Source of the DNA: Sphingobium herbicidovorans
Lineage (GTDB): Bacteria; Pseudomonadota; Alphaproteobacteria; Sphingomonadales; Sphingomonadaceae
NCBI RefSeq assembly: GCF_002080435.1
Contig: NZ_CP020538.1
Location: 1,488,001-1,552,000, forward strand
Reading direction: 5' to 3'
DNA length: 64,000 nt
Shown: in pieces, positions 26,215 through 34,875 of the stretch
How the letters are laid out: each line of letters begins with the position of its first letter
Position numbering within the stretch: the first letter of the stretch is position 1
The notes under the pieces: generated by a model
The model's database searches: none
What the model was told of the DNA's origin: nothing
What the model saw: the letters and a program-made list of their open reading frames with translations, nothing else
Position numbers and translations under genes: made by a program

Positions 26215-26540
26215 GGAGTTTAATCAGGGCACGGACCTACTAGGCACGATCAACGAGGATCGAGGGATCAAGCTGCGCGCGCAGATGATCAAGTTTGCCG
26301 AAGGCGATGCCATCGGACTGCTTAGTGCGTCGAGGCGGCCTGCCTCGGTCCGCACCACCGGCGCAAGCTCAACCACTATGGCCTCACGCACCTGGCAATC
26401 TGGGATGACGAGTTCGAGCGGCCCGTGGCCAGGCAACCACGCTGGGCAAAATCTTCGTCGAGGAGGCTATGTGGTAACACCGACCATCAAGGCCAGCACG
26501 GCCCTGATCCAGGCGGTGGGCGGATTGAGCTGTTGAAGCC
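26215..26540 (+). pseudogene. VOC (glyoxalase-like) protein remnant
   Basis: The plus strand gives in pieces LRAQMIKFAEGDAIGL, then in another frame KLNHYGLTHLAIWDDEFERP, LGKIFVEEAMW and GGGRIELLKPV. This order (NHYGLTHLAIWVDD and D-G-RIEL) is typical of vicinal oxygen chelate dioxygenase/glyoxalase proteins. At least two frameshifts occur, so it is non-functional. Moderate support only. Confidence 0.45.
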
Positions 26541-26571
26541 TGTTCGCGGCTGAAGGCACCGTCGGATTCAG

Positions 26572-27309
26572 TCAGCCGGTCTGGATCGTCGGGGTGACCA
26601 TGATCTCGTCGATCCGGACATGCCGCGGCAGGCCGGCGACATAGAGGACCAGATCAGCGCAATCCTCCGGCTGCAGGAGCCGCGCGCGGGCCTCGGCCGC
26701 CGGAGGCGTGGGCAGTTGATCCAGCAGGGGAGTGTCGACGCCCCCGGGTGAAATCACGGTCGACCGGATGCCTTCCAGCGCGACCTCCAGATTGAGCGAC
26801 TCGTTCATCGCGATCAGGCCGGCCTTGGCGGCGGTGTAAGCGGGGCCGGAATAGACCGCCACGCGCTTGCCGGACCATGATCCGATGTGGATCAGCACTC
26901 CGTCGCCAGCGGCGCGCATCGGGGCAAGTGCGGCCGAAGCGGCATTGAACGCGCCCGACAGGTTGGTGGCGATGAGCGCGTTGGCCGATTCCGCCGGAAG
27001 ATCCGCCCAGCGGCGCTGCGGGATATTGTACCCTGCAGCGCCGACATAGAGATCGAGGCGGCCAAAGCGTGCGACGATCCGATCGACGACGGCACGCGCC
27101 TCCGCCGGATCGGCGATGTCGAGCGGCTCGACCACCGCCGTCCCGCTGCCTTCCGCAGCCTCCGCGGCCGCTGCAGAAAGCGGCTCTGCGCGCCGCCCGC
27201 TCAGCACCACGACGGCCCCAGCGCGCGCGAGGGCGAGGCCGCTGGCTCGCCCGATGCCGCTGCCGGCACCGGTGATCCACGCAACCCGCCCCGCGAGTGA
27301 CGGCGCCAT
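26572..27309 (-). CDS. SDR-family oxidoreductase
   Basis: This protein of 245 residues has TGAGSGIGRASGLALARAG for the NAD(P)-binding Rossmann loop, the strand VGAAGYNIPQRRWADLP instead of the usual NNAG, catalytic Ser in HIGSWSGKRV and Tyr-x3-Lys in YTAAKAGLIAMN. The PGGVDTPLL segment follows. Its ATG overlaps the previous gene's stop (TGATG), which indicates translational coupling with the DUF1214-like gene. It is the last gene of the TBDR-MFS-DUF1214-SDR operon. Substrate unknown, probably an alcohol or ketone from the imported compound. Confidence 0.92.
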   Translation of the reverse strand: MAPSLAGRVAWITGAGSGIGRASGLALARAGAVVVLSGRRAEPLSAAAAEAAEGSGTAVVEPLDIADPAEARAVVDRIVARFGRLDLYVGAAGYNIPQRRWADLPAESANALIATNLSGAFNAASAALAPMRAAGDGVLIHIGSWSGKRVAVYSGPAYTAAKAGLIAMNESLNLEVALEGIRSTVISPGGVDTPLLDQLPTPPAAEARARLLQPEDCADLVLYVAGLPRHVRIDEIMVTPTIQTG

Positions 27310-28532
27310 CAGGGCACAAGCTCCCCGGACAAGATCGCGCGATCGTCCGTCAGGATCGAAACACCCTTGCTGCGCAGTTCGTCGAGCGGGACGAGGTGGG
27401 CGCGCACCATGGGCGGCGTCTCGCACTTGATGAAGCGCAGGGTCATCGTGCCATGGACGTGATCGAAACTGTCGATCCAGTTGCCGCCGATACCAGGGTC
27501 TGATTCGGCGACGATGACCCGGCAACTGCCGTCCGCTTCCAGCACGGCGCGCGCTTTGTTGATGTGGCCGCCAAGATGCTCATAGGTATCAAGATTCTCC
27601 TGAAAGATGTTGAGCAGCTGGAAGATCCACTGCTCCGCGGGCGGCACCTCGAAGTGGAGCACGAGCGCCATGTCGCGCGGCTTGTCCCACGCACCGAACG
27701 CATGGTGGCGATCGGCGACGCCGCCATTGCTGAGGTAGACGGTGCGCGAGAATTGGAGCTGGTTGGGGCGGTTGCCGAGATTGTCGAACCACCAGGCGCG
27801 CGGCAATTCGGCATAGCCGCGGACCATCTGCGCCGCACGGGCGAGATTGGTGGCAAGCTCATGCGGGCGGAGCGGCCGCTGCTTGGGCTTGTCGAGCCGT
27901 TCAATGTGCATCACGGGATTGATCTCATTCGGCCGATCCTGGTGAACGACGCGGACTAGGAGGCCGACGGTGCTGTCGTCGATCGGTAGCCAGTCCTTCC
28001 CTTCCACCTTCTCACGCGTGCAATAGACCTCGAAATTGCCGTCGGCGTCGAAGTGGATCGCGTCGCTCTGTAGAAAGGCGGTAGTGTAGAGCATCGCAGG
28101 ATCAAATTCCTTGAGGCTGTCGACGCCCGCCGCTGCCCAGTCTCGCTCGCCGACGTTCCGATCCTGATCGGCCTTCCAGGCGGCCATCACGAAATAGGCG
28201 ATCGTGCCGCGATTGCCCCAAACGCGATATTCGTAGCCGGGCTCGTACCATTCGGACAGCAGGTGATCCTGATCCGGCGAGGTAGCGCTCATGCTGCTGC
28301 GGAACGGAATGTCACGCAGGCGCGGATGATCCGGTTCGCTATTCTCTACGAATCGCTCCAGACCGCTGCGCACGTTGCGCGACAGGTAACGAAACCACTC
28401 GGTGCGATCGAGGTCGTCGAGTTCGCCCCAGCGGGCGATCTCGTGCCCCGTCAGCCGGATCGTCTCGCAGAAATCATCCCATGCACGACCGTCCAGCAGG
28501 CGCTGGGCTGCTTTATCATTGGCCATAGTCAT
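27309..28532 (-). CDS. DUF1214-like protein
   Basis: This protein of 407 residues has no signal peptide. The C-terminal part (GIGGNWIDSFDHVHGTMTLR, FIKCETPPMVR) resembles DUF1214, which often follows DUF1254 in secreted proteins of unknown function. The N-terminal 150 residues are helical and acidic. The middle has YTTAFLQSDAIHFDADGN. DUF1214-type proteins often occur near steroid or aromatic catabolic genes. It lies 22 bases downstream of the MFS gene and overlaps the SDR start. The role is unknown. Confidence 0.6.
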   Translation of the reverse strand: MTMANDKAAQRLLDGRAWDDFCETIRLTGHEIARWGELDDLDRTEWFRYLSRNVRSGLERFVENSEPDHPRLRDIPFRSSMSATSPDQDHLLSEWYEPGYEYRVWGNRGTIAYFVMAAWKADQDRNVGERDWAAAGVDSLKEFDPAMLYTTAFLQSDAIHFDADGNFEVYCTREKVEGKDWLPIDDSTVGLLVRVVHQDRPNEINPVMHIERLDKPKQRPLRPHELATNLARAAQMVRGYAELPRAWWFDNLGNRPNQLQFSRTVYLSNGGVADRHHAFGAWDKPRDMALVLHFEVPPAEQWIFQLLNIFQENLDTYEHLGGHINKARAVLEADGSCRVIVAESDPGIGGNWIDSFDHVHGTMTLRFIKCETPPMVRAHLVPLDELRSKGVSILTDDRAILSGELVP

Positions 28533-28554
28533 CCTTTCGATGTTGATGTGTTGA

Positions 28555-29790
28555 TCAAGGGCACTGGCTGCTCGTAGATTGATCGAAAGCGCTTCCTCGG
28601 ATCAGCGAGGCAAGCAGGGCAACAAAGAGCAGGGCAGAGAGCGCCGCGAAGCCGCCACTGACGCCGAACGCGGCGCGCAGCGGAAGCACGACGAGCGGGC
28701 TCAGGAATTCGCTAAGAAAGATGGCGCCGAACATGAAGCCGATCGCGCGCCCGCGAAGCCCGGGAGAGGTGCGCGCGATCAGCAGGCTAGCGAAGAAGGG
28801 CGAGAACAGACCGGTGCCGAGCCCCATCAGGAAGCAGCCGAGCGCGGCAAGGCCGGCCGTACTGACCATCGACAGCGTGGCCGTACCCAACAGATAGGCG
28901 GTTAGGATCAGCCGGAAGGTGCCGGCTTTGCCCAACCGGCCCCACACGATCGGGAACGCCGCCGCCGCCAGGATCGTGGCGAAAGCGCTGCATGCGATCA
29001 CGCGTGAGCGGATGATCGGATCCTCGATCCCGTTCGCGTGCAGCAGGAACGGCACCTGCGTGGCGGGCATCATCATCAGCCCCGCCATGGCGACGATGAT
29101 CGCGTAAATCGGCCATAGCGAGGTCAGCGACGCCAGCGGCTCGGCAAACGCGACCGCGGCTTGCGGCGAGCGCGGGCGAATGGCGGGCACCGATGCCACA
29201 GCCGCAAGCAGCAGCGGCACGGCAACCAGGTAGATTGCGAACGGCGCGCGCCAGCCGCCGGGCTGGGCAATGATACCGGAGATCAGGACTGCGCTCATCG
29301 CCGCAATGCCGGCTATCGAATCCTGCGCCGCGATTAGCCGGCGGCGCGCGGCCTCGTCATAGCGCGCGCCGATCAGCCAAGTCGCGACCGTGGCGATGCT
29401 CGCGCCGGAAAAGCCCATCACGAAGCGCGACGCTAGCAGCACAACTGGATCGTCCGCCCACAGCCCGGCGGAGCCGCCGAGCGCAAAGCCGGTGAAAGCA
29501 ACGATGGTCATCGACCGCGGGCCGATGCGGTCGATCAGCCAGCCGCCCGCGGGCGCGCCGACCATCAGCCCGATCGCGGGCGTAGTCATGATCCATTGGG
29601 CAAGCATCGTTCCGCCCGCCTGCCCCCGGAAATGCGCTGCGATCATCGGCAACACCGGCGCGATCGTGCTGAACGTCAGCGCCATCAGTGGCGGCCCGGA
29701 CAGCATGACCGCGATCAGCAGCCACCCGCGCCATCCGGGGATCGCGCGGAGCGCCGCCTGCGCGTCATCCTGTCCGACCGACGGCTTCAT
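28555..29790 (-). CDS. MFS transporter
   Basis: This protein of 411 residues has about 12 hydrophobic helices. The loop after TM2 reads GGWLIDRIGPRSMTIVAF, the MFS signature (G-x3-D-R-x-G-R/P). The first TM reads LMALTFSTIAPVLPMIAAHF. The start ATG follows immediately after the stop of the upstream TBDR gene (TAG then ATG), so they are translated from one message. It is an inner-membrane permease that probably completes import of the ligand taken up by the receptor. Confidence 0.92.
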   Translation of the reverse strand: MKPSVGQDDAQAALRAIPGWRGWLLIAVMLSGPPLMALTFSTIAPVLPMIAAHFRGQAGGTMLAQWIMTTPAIGLMVGAPAGGWLIDRIGPRSMTIVAFTGFALGGSAGLWADDPVVLLASRFVMGFSGASIATVATWLIGARYDEAARRRLIAAQDSIAGIAAMSAVLISGIIAQPGGWRAPFAIYLVAVPLLLAAVASVPAIRPRSPQAAVAFAEPLASLTSLWPIYAIIVAMAGLMMMPATQVPFLLHANGIEDPIIRSRVIACSAFATILAAAAFPIVWGRLGKAGTFRLILTAYLLGTATLSMVSTAGLAALGCFLMGLGTGLFSPFFASLLIARTSPGLRGRAIGFMFGAIFLSEFLSPLVVLPLRAAFGVSGGFAALSALLFVALLASLIRGSAFDQSTSSQCP

Positions 29791-32133
29791 CTAGTAGCGG
29801 GCCCGCAGGGTGACACCGACTATGCGCGGCTCTCCCAGGAAGCCAGTGATCTGGCCGGCGTTGAACCCGGCGACGGCAAGACTCGTGAAGTAGTTTTTAT
29901 TGAACAGGTTGCGGGCGAAGACGGAAACGTCAATGGCACCGTCCATGAAGCGCAGGCCGGCGCGTGCATTTACCAGTGCATAGCCATCGACGACCGTAAA
30001 GGCGGACAGGTTCGAACTGCTGTTGTAGCTGGACTTATAGCTGTAATCGGCGCCGAAATAGCCCTCGGTCCTGCCGCTCAGCGGCACCGTGACGTCGCCG
30101 CCCGCCGAGACGGACCAGCGCGGCGCGCCCGGGATCTGTCGCCCGGTGAGATCGCAAACGGTCTGCAGTCCGAAAAACTCGGGTGCGCACGGAGCGTTCC
30201 TGAAGGACAGGAATTCGGCATCGACATAGGTGGCGGCGGCGTAAAGGTTGACGGCTCGGCTCGGCATATAGCGCACCTCGAGCTCCGCCCCACGGGATCG
30301 GACCTTGCCTCCATTGGTGAGATAGCTGGCCGAGCGCGACGGGTCGAGGATGGTGGTCTGATAATCGTTGATCGTGGTGTTGAAGATCGCGCCGTTCAGG
30401 ATCAGGTGCCGGTCGAGCAGGCTGCTCTTCACTCCGAGCTCGAAATGATCGACCGTCTCCGGCCCCACCGTCGGCGCGACGCCGGGCGGAACGTTGGTAA
30501 GGTTGATCCCGCCGGATTTGCTGCCGCGCGCATAGGTCGCGTAGGCGAGGATTTCCGGCGTGAAGTTGTATGCTACGTTGATCTGGCCCGTCACGTTGCT
30601 CTCGTGCGTCCGCGCCGTATAGGCGTTGGTGAGCCCAAAATTATTGCGGATCCCCTGCGCTGGGACTCGGATCGCGTCGGGCAAGCCGGAGATGTCGGGG
30701 CTTTCCGACGTCGTCTGGTTGAAGACACCGCGCTTGGTCTCGTCATTGTAGCGCAGGCCCAACGTCACCGCGAGCGCCTTGGTTGCATGCCACGTCGCCT
30801 GCCCGAACGCCGCGTAGCTGCGTCCGCGAAGAGTCGAGACACTGCGGACGGTGAAGCCGTTCAGGGCCGCGTTGTTTATCGCGTTGGCGGCGCCGAGCGC
30901 GAAGGCTGGTGCATCCGGCCCATATTGAGTGAGCTGATTGACATCCACGTCGTGGTCATAGAAATAGCCGCCGACGACATAGTCGAACGTCCGCTCGCCG
31001 GTAGAGGCGATGCGCAGCTCCTGCGAGATTTGGTGGTCGTCGATCACCTGCTGCGCGCGTGAGAAGATATCGAGCGCGATACCGTCCGCGTCCACCCGCG
31101 GATCGAAGCGCCACCGCCGCCATGAGGTGAGCGAGGTGATCGCAGCGCCGTCCAGCTCAAGCACCGCCTCGCCGGTGAAGCCGTACTGCTCCATGTTGAT
31201 CCGCTGCCGTCGATTGGCGTCGTTGCGCCGGGCAAAGGGATCCACGGGGAGCGGCGTATAACCCACCTGAGCGGCCCGGGTGAGAAATGGCCGCGGGAGC
31301 GGGGTGCCATCCACGCGGCGATCGATCAGGTCGGGGATCACGGCATAGCAGCAGCTGTCCTGAAGGCTGGAATAGTCCGCGATCAGGCGGAGCCTGAAGG
31401 TCTCGCTCGGACGGAACAGAAGCTGCGCCCGCGCCGAATCATTGTTGCTCTCGTTCACGCCCTGCCCGCTGATCGTGTTGCGGACATACGCCCCATGCTC
31501 CCCATGGGAAAGCGTCACGCGCGCAGCGACGCTGTCGCTTAGCGGTCCTGCGAGGCTCAGCCGCCCGCGATAGGTGCCGCGGCTACCAATCGTGCCTTCC
31601 ACCATCGCCTCCGGTTCGAAGGTCGGCGCGCGGGTGATGATGTTGATTGCGCCGGCGGTGGTGTTCTTCCCGAACAACGTGCCTTGCGGCCCGCGTAGCA
31701 CCTCGATGCGATCGAGATCGACCAGCTCGAAGGTCGATTGGCCGGGCCGGGCGAGATAGACGCCGTCGACATGGACGCCGACGCCATTCTCCAGCCCGAC
31801 ATTGCTGAACAGGGCATTGGCGCCGAGGCCGCGGATATTGACGTTGGTGTTGTTCGGGTTGACGACCGAGATCAACATGCTCGGCAATTGTTGCTGGATC
31901 TGCTGCAGTCCGAAGCTGCCCCGTGCCTCAAGCGTCGCTCCGCCGATCGCGGTCAGCGCGATCGGAACGTTCTGCGCGGTCTCTTCGCGACGGCGCGCGG
32001 TAACGACGATGTCACCGGGTGCGAGTTCCGCGACAGCGGAGTTTGGAGCGGGCTCGCTCTGCGCCAATGCTTGGGAGGCCAACATGGCACAGGCGAGCGA
32101 CGCCACCCCGAGCGACGCGATATGTGCACCCAT
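29791..32133 (-). CDS. TonB-dependent outer-membrane receptor
   Basis: This protein of 780 residues has a signal peptide (LGVASLACAMLASQALAQ), TonB box and plug start (GDIVVTARRREETAQNVPIA), and the plug motifs RIEVLRGPQGTLFGKNTTAG and INIITRAP. The long barrel ends in GFLGEPRIVGVTLRARY. The frame is open upstream to 32436, but the ATG at 32133 directly precedes the signal peptide. It is of the FepA/BtuB-like sphingomonad type associated with catabolic clusters. It heads the operon with MFS, DUF1214-like and SDR. Its promoter must lie in 32134-32485. Confidence 0.93.
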   Translation of the reverse strand: MGAHIASLGVASLACAMLASQALAQSEPAPNSAVAELAPGDIVVTARRREETAQNVPIALTAIGGATLEARGSFGLQQIQQQLPSMLISVVNPNNTNVNIRGLGANALFSNVGLENGVGVHVDGVYLARPGQSTFELVDLDRIEVLRGPQGTLFGKNTTAGAINIITRAPTFEPEAMVEGTIGSRGTYRGRLSLAGPLSDSVAARVTLSHGEHGAYVRNTISGQGVNESNNDSARAQLLFRPSETFRLRLIADYSSLQDSCCYAVIPDLIDRRVDGTPLPRPFLTRAAQVGYTPLPVDPFARRNDANRRQRINMEQYGFTGEAVLELDGAAITSLTSWRRWRFDPRVDADGIALDIFSRAQQVIDDHQISQELRIASTGERTFDYVVGGYFYDHDVDVNQLTQYGPDAPAFALGAANAINNAALNGFTVRSVSTLRGRSYAAFGQATWHATKALAVTLGLRYNDETKRGVFNQTTSESPDISGLPDAIRVPAQGIRNNFGLTNAYTARTHESNVTGQINVAYNFTPEILAYATYARGSKSGGINLTNVPPGVAPTVGPETVDHFELGVKSSLLDRHLILNGAIFNTTINDYQTTILDPSRSASYLTNGGKVRSRGAELEVRYMPSRAVNLYAAATYVDAEFLSFRNAPCAPEFFGLQTVCDLTGRQIPGAPRWSVSAGGDVTVPLSGRTEGYFGADYSYKSSYNSSSNLSAFTVVDGYALVNARAGLRFMDGAIDVSVFARNLFNKNYFTSLAVAGFNAGQITGFLGEPRIVGVTLRARY

Positions 32134-32485
32134 GAGACGTCCCCTCTTTGCCCCGGCACCCCCAGGAAGAGGTGCCGCACAGCCGCAATTTTCCGGATTC
32201 TGCTTACCAGGATGTGAAAGAGGTTGCCTGATCAACGGCGATGAGTTCCGGCTTTCAGCCAGTTCTACTTGAAGACGGACATCGGGCGATGGATTGCACC
32301 ATGGAGGGAGAATATGCCGAGGAGACTTGGCAGCGCCAACACGTCTCCCTACGGTCTTCTGTGAACGGCGGCAGCGGGCATCAGGATTAGATAGATCCGC
32401 GTTTCCATGCTCGTCATTGTTATGCATGACAACCACTCTCCTGTATCTCTTTTATTATGTGCGGCTTGGCCGCCAGGCGGCTCAC
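32134..32485. promoter_or_regulatory. Intergenic region upstream of TBDR operon
   Basis: About 350 bases between the sulfatase stop and the TBDR start. It should hold the TBDR operon promoter. No clear -35/-10 pair or palindrome stood out. It contains no recognisable gene. Confidence 0.35.
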
Positions 32486-34735
32486 TTAATCGGTGTTGAC
32501 TACGACTTCCTTGAGTTGCTCCTTCGGAAACGCAAACGCCTGCTTTTCCGCATAGGCGTCGCTAACTGGTGATCCGACATCGAGACCAATGTCCGTGCTC
32601 GACCAGGAGATAGACACTGTCGGCGTTGACTTGAGCTCCATGCTGCCAACGGATCGCCCGTCGATCGTGAGGGTACCCCTGCCTACAAAGTCCCCGGTTC
32701 TTTCGAACCGATATCCCAGTTGCGATTGTCCGATGGGTACCTGCGCGCTAGAAGTGACGACCAAATGCTTACCAAAGTCGTTGAAGTCAAAGTGAAGGCG
32801 GTTTTCCTTGACGTAGAATACGTAGCCTCCAAATCGATCACCTGACGCTATAAGGACGCCTTCGGCGTTTAAGTCCTTTCGATCGACAAAAGCGGTTACA
32901 GCAAATGACTTATTCAGAACGCGTGGTGAGGCGTCAGAGGGGATCTGCTGTGTACCGGCGAAATACCGGTACTCGTTCGGTGCTTTGAGAGCCTTGTGAA
33001 AGGCCGGGTCGCGGAGGCCGCGGTCGTCCAGCGGTAGAACGTTGTACTTTTTGGCTTCTTGCAGCCATGTTTCTTTGAGCTTGGCGACTATCTGTGGATG
33101 TCTGCCGGCTACGTTGCGGGAGGCAGAAAAATCATTCCGCTGATTATACAACGCCCATGCGTCCGTTTCGAATGGTTGTCCGGCAATGTGCAATGCGGTG
33201 GCCTTCCAGCCCTCGTGCCAAACCGCTCGTTGCCCCCACAGCTCGAAATATTGCGCGCGGCGCGCTTCTGGCGCCGCCGGATCGGCAAACGTCGCGGCGA
33301 TACTAGCGCCTTCGAGCGGCTGCTGCGCAACGCCTCGGAAAGAGGTGGGGACCTCCACGTCAACCACGTCGAGTATGGTCGGTGTGATGTCAATGATATC
33401 TACGAACTGCGGTCGTACCGCGCCTTTCTTTTGAATACCCTTCGGCCAGGAAACAATAAGAGGCGCCCGTAAGCCTCCTTCGTTAACGCTCTGCTTGTAC
33501 TGGGTGAACGGTGTGTTGCTGACCATTGCCCAGCCCAGCGGATAGTTGCTGTAGGTGCGATCGGATCCGACCTGGGGCAAACGTCGCACCAGATCATCCA
33601 GCGCCTCTGTTGCTCGTGCTGTGTTGGCGACGCTGAACGTCAGATTGGTTGTTCCGTGCGCCTCTCCCTCCGGGCTAGCACCATTGTCCGACATCACGAC
33701 GATGATGGTGTCGTTGCGGAGCCCTGCGCGGTCGAGGAAGGTCAGCAGCCGCCCGATTTCAGCGTCGGTATGCTCGAGAAAACCGGCATATGCAGCTTGA
33801 AGCCGGGCGGCGACCTTCTTCTCTCCGCGGCTCAAGCTATCCCACGGCTTAACATCGGAATTGCGGGGCGGGAGCCTCGTATTTTTCGGGATAAGGCCGA
33901 ACTGCTTCTGTCGTGCAAAGCGCTTTGCACGAATGCGGTCCCATCCCTCCGCGTAGACAGCATTATACCTATCGATAAATCGTGCCGGCGCCTGATGCGG
34001 CGCGTGAGTTGCACCGGGTGCAAAATAGAGGAAGAACGGCTGCTCGGGGTCGCGCGCTTTCACAGCCTGAACTAGGCCTATGCTTCGGTCGACCATATCC
34101 GTCGTGAAGTGATAATCAGGAGACTTTGGCGCAGGCACAAGCGTATTGTCCATGACCAACTCTGGGTGGAACTGATCCGCCATGCCACCAATGAAGCCGA
34201 AATACTGGTCAAAGCCGCGCTGGAGCGGCCACTGGCTCTTGTCGTTCGCGCCGTGCGCCGCCGACATGGGAGCGAGATGCCATTTACCGACGGCAAAGGT
34301 GCTGTAGCCAGCCGGACGCAAAACCTCCGCAATCGTCGCCGCAGCATGGCTGATCTCGCCACGCTTCCCTGGCGCATCAGTTACCACATTAGTCAGATTG
34401 CCCATGCCGACCGAATGGCTGTTGCGCCCCGTAAGCAATGCGGCGCGCGAGGGTGAGCAAATCGCCCGCGTGTGGAAGGCGTTATAGCGCAGCCCCTCGG
34501 CAGCTAGCCGATCGAGATTCGGCGTAGCGATTTCTGAGCCGAAGCTTCCAAGGTCGCCAAACCCCGTGTCGTCCAGGAGAATGTAGATGATGTTCGGCTT
34601 ACTGGCGTGAGCGACACTCTCGGGATTGTGTCCTGCCATCGGTCTCCCGCGGGCGACATCAGCCTGCGCCGCCTCGGCGTTGGCCGCGGTAGCCACCACG
34701 AAAAACATACCGGTTATGAGCTGCATGGCTCGCAT
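32486..34735 (-). CDS. Exported arylsulfatase-type sulfatase
   Basis: This protein of 749 residues has a signal peptide (MQLITGMFFVVATAANAEA). Sulfatase motifs: metal ligands in IIYILLDDTGFGDLG (D55, D56), the formylglycine site CSPSRAALLTGR (C93; Cys-x-Pro-x-Arg type), VGKWHLAP, and SDNGASPEGEAHG in the second metal site. The C-terminal 170 residues form an additional beta-rich domain (FVDRKDLNAEGVLIASGD), longer than simple arylsulfatases. GGGGAGG precedes the ATG. It is periplasmic and hydrolyses a sulfate ester, which may supply the neighbouring TBDR operon. An FGE enzyme must be encoded elsewhere. Confidence 0.92.
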   Translation of the reverse strand: MRAMQLITGMFFVVATAANAEAAQADVARGRPMAGHNPESVAHASKPNIIYILLDDTGFGDLGSFGSEIATPNLDRLAAEGLRYNAFHTRAICSPSRAALLTGRNSHSVGMGNLTNVVTDAPGKRGEISHAAATIAEVLRPAGYSTFAVGKWHLAPMSAAHGANDKSQWPLQRGFDQYFGFIGGMADQFHPELVMDNTLVPAPKSPDYHFTTDMVDRSIGLVQAVKARDPEQPFFLYFAPGATHAPHQAPARFIDRYNAVYAEGWDRIRAKRFARQKQFGLIPKNTRLPPRNSDVKPWDSLSRGEKKVAARLQAAYAGFLEHTDAEIGRLLTFLDRAGLRNDTIIVVMSDNGASPEGEAHGTTNLTFSVANTARATEALDDLVRRLPQVGSDRTYSNYPLGWAMVSNTPFTQYKQSVNEGGLRAPLIVSWPKGIQKKGAVRPQFVDIIDITPTILDVVDVEVPTSFRGVAQQPLEGASIAATFADPAAPEARRAQYFELWGQRAVWHEGWKATALHIAGQPFETDAWALYNQRNDFSASRNVAGRHPQIVAKLKETWLQEAKKYNVLPLDDRGLRDPAFHKALKAPNEYRYFAGTQQIPSDASPRVLNKSFAVTAFVDRKDLNAEGVLIASGDRFGGYVFYVKENRLHFDFNDFGKHLVVTSSAQVPIGQSQLGYRFERTGDFVGRGTLTIDGRSVGSMELKSTPTVSISWSSTDIGLDVGSPVSDAYAEKQAFAFPKEQLKEVVVNTD

Positions 34736-34793
34736 TGTGTCCTCCCCGCTCGCCTACACCAGGTGCTTGGCTCGCCCGGCCTATAAGTGGTAC

Positions 34794-34809
34794 GGTACAG
34801 AGATGTACC
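34794..34809. promoter_or_regulatory. Palindromic operator GGTACA-4-TGTACC
   Basis: GGTACA-GAGA-TGTACC is a perfect 16-base inverted repeat in the 140-base divergent region between the sulfatase and the double-TetR gene. Its size and position suit a TetR-type operator controlling both. GGTACA half-sites also appear in the TBDR leaders at 16.1 and 19.06 kb. Confidence 0.65.
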
Positions 34810-34875
34810 AACTTTGCAATAGCCATTTGCGGGCCTTCCGCATACGGACTGCGATAAGGCTGAAGCGGAAGGGGT

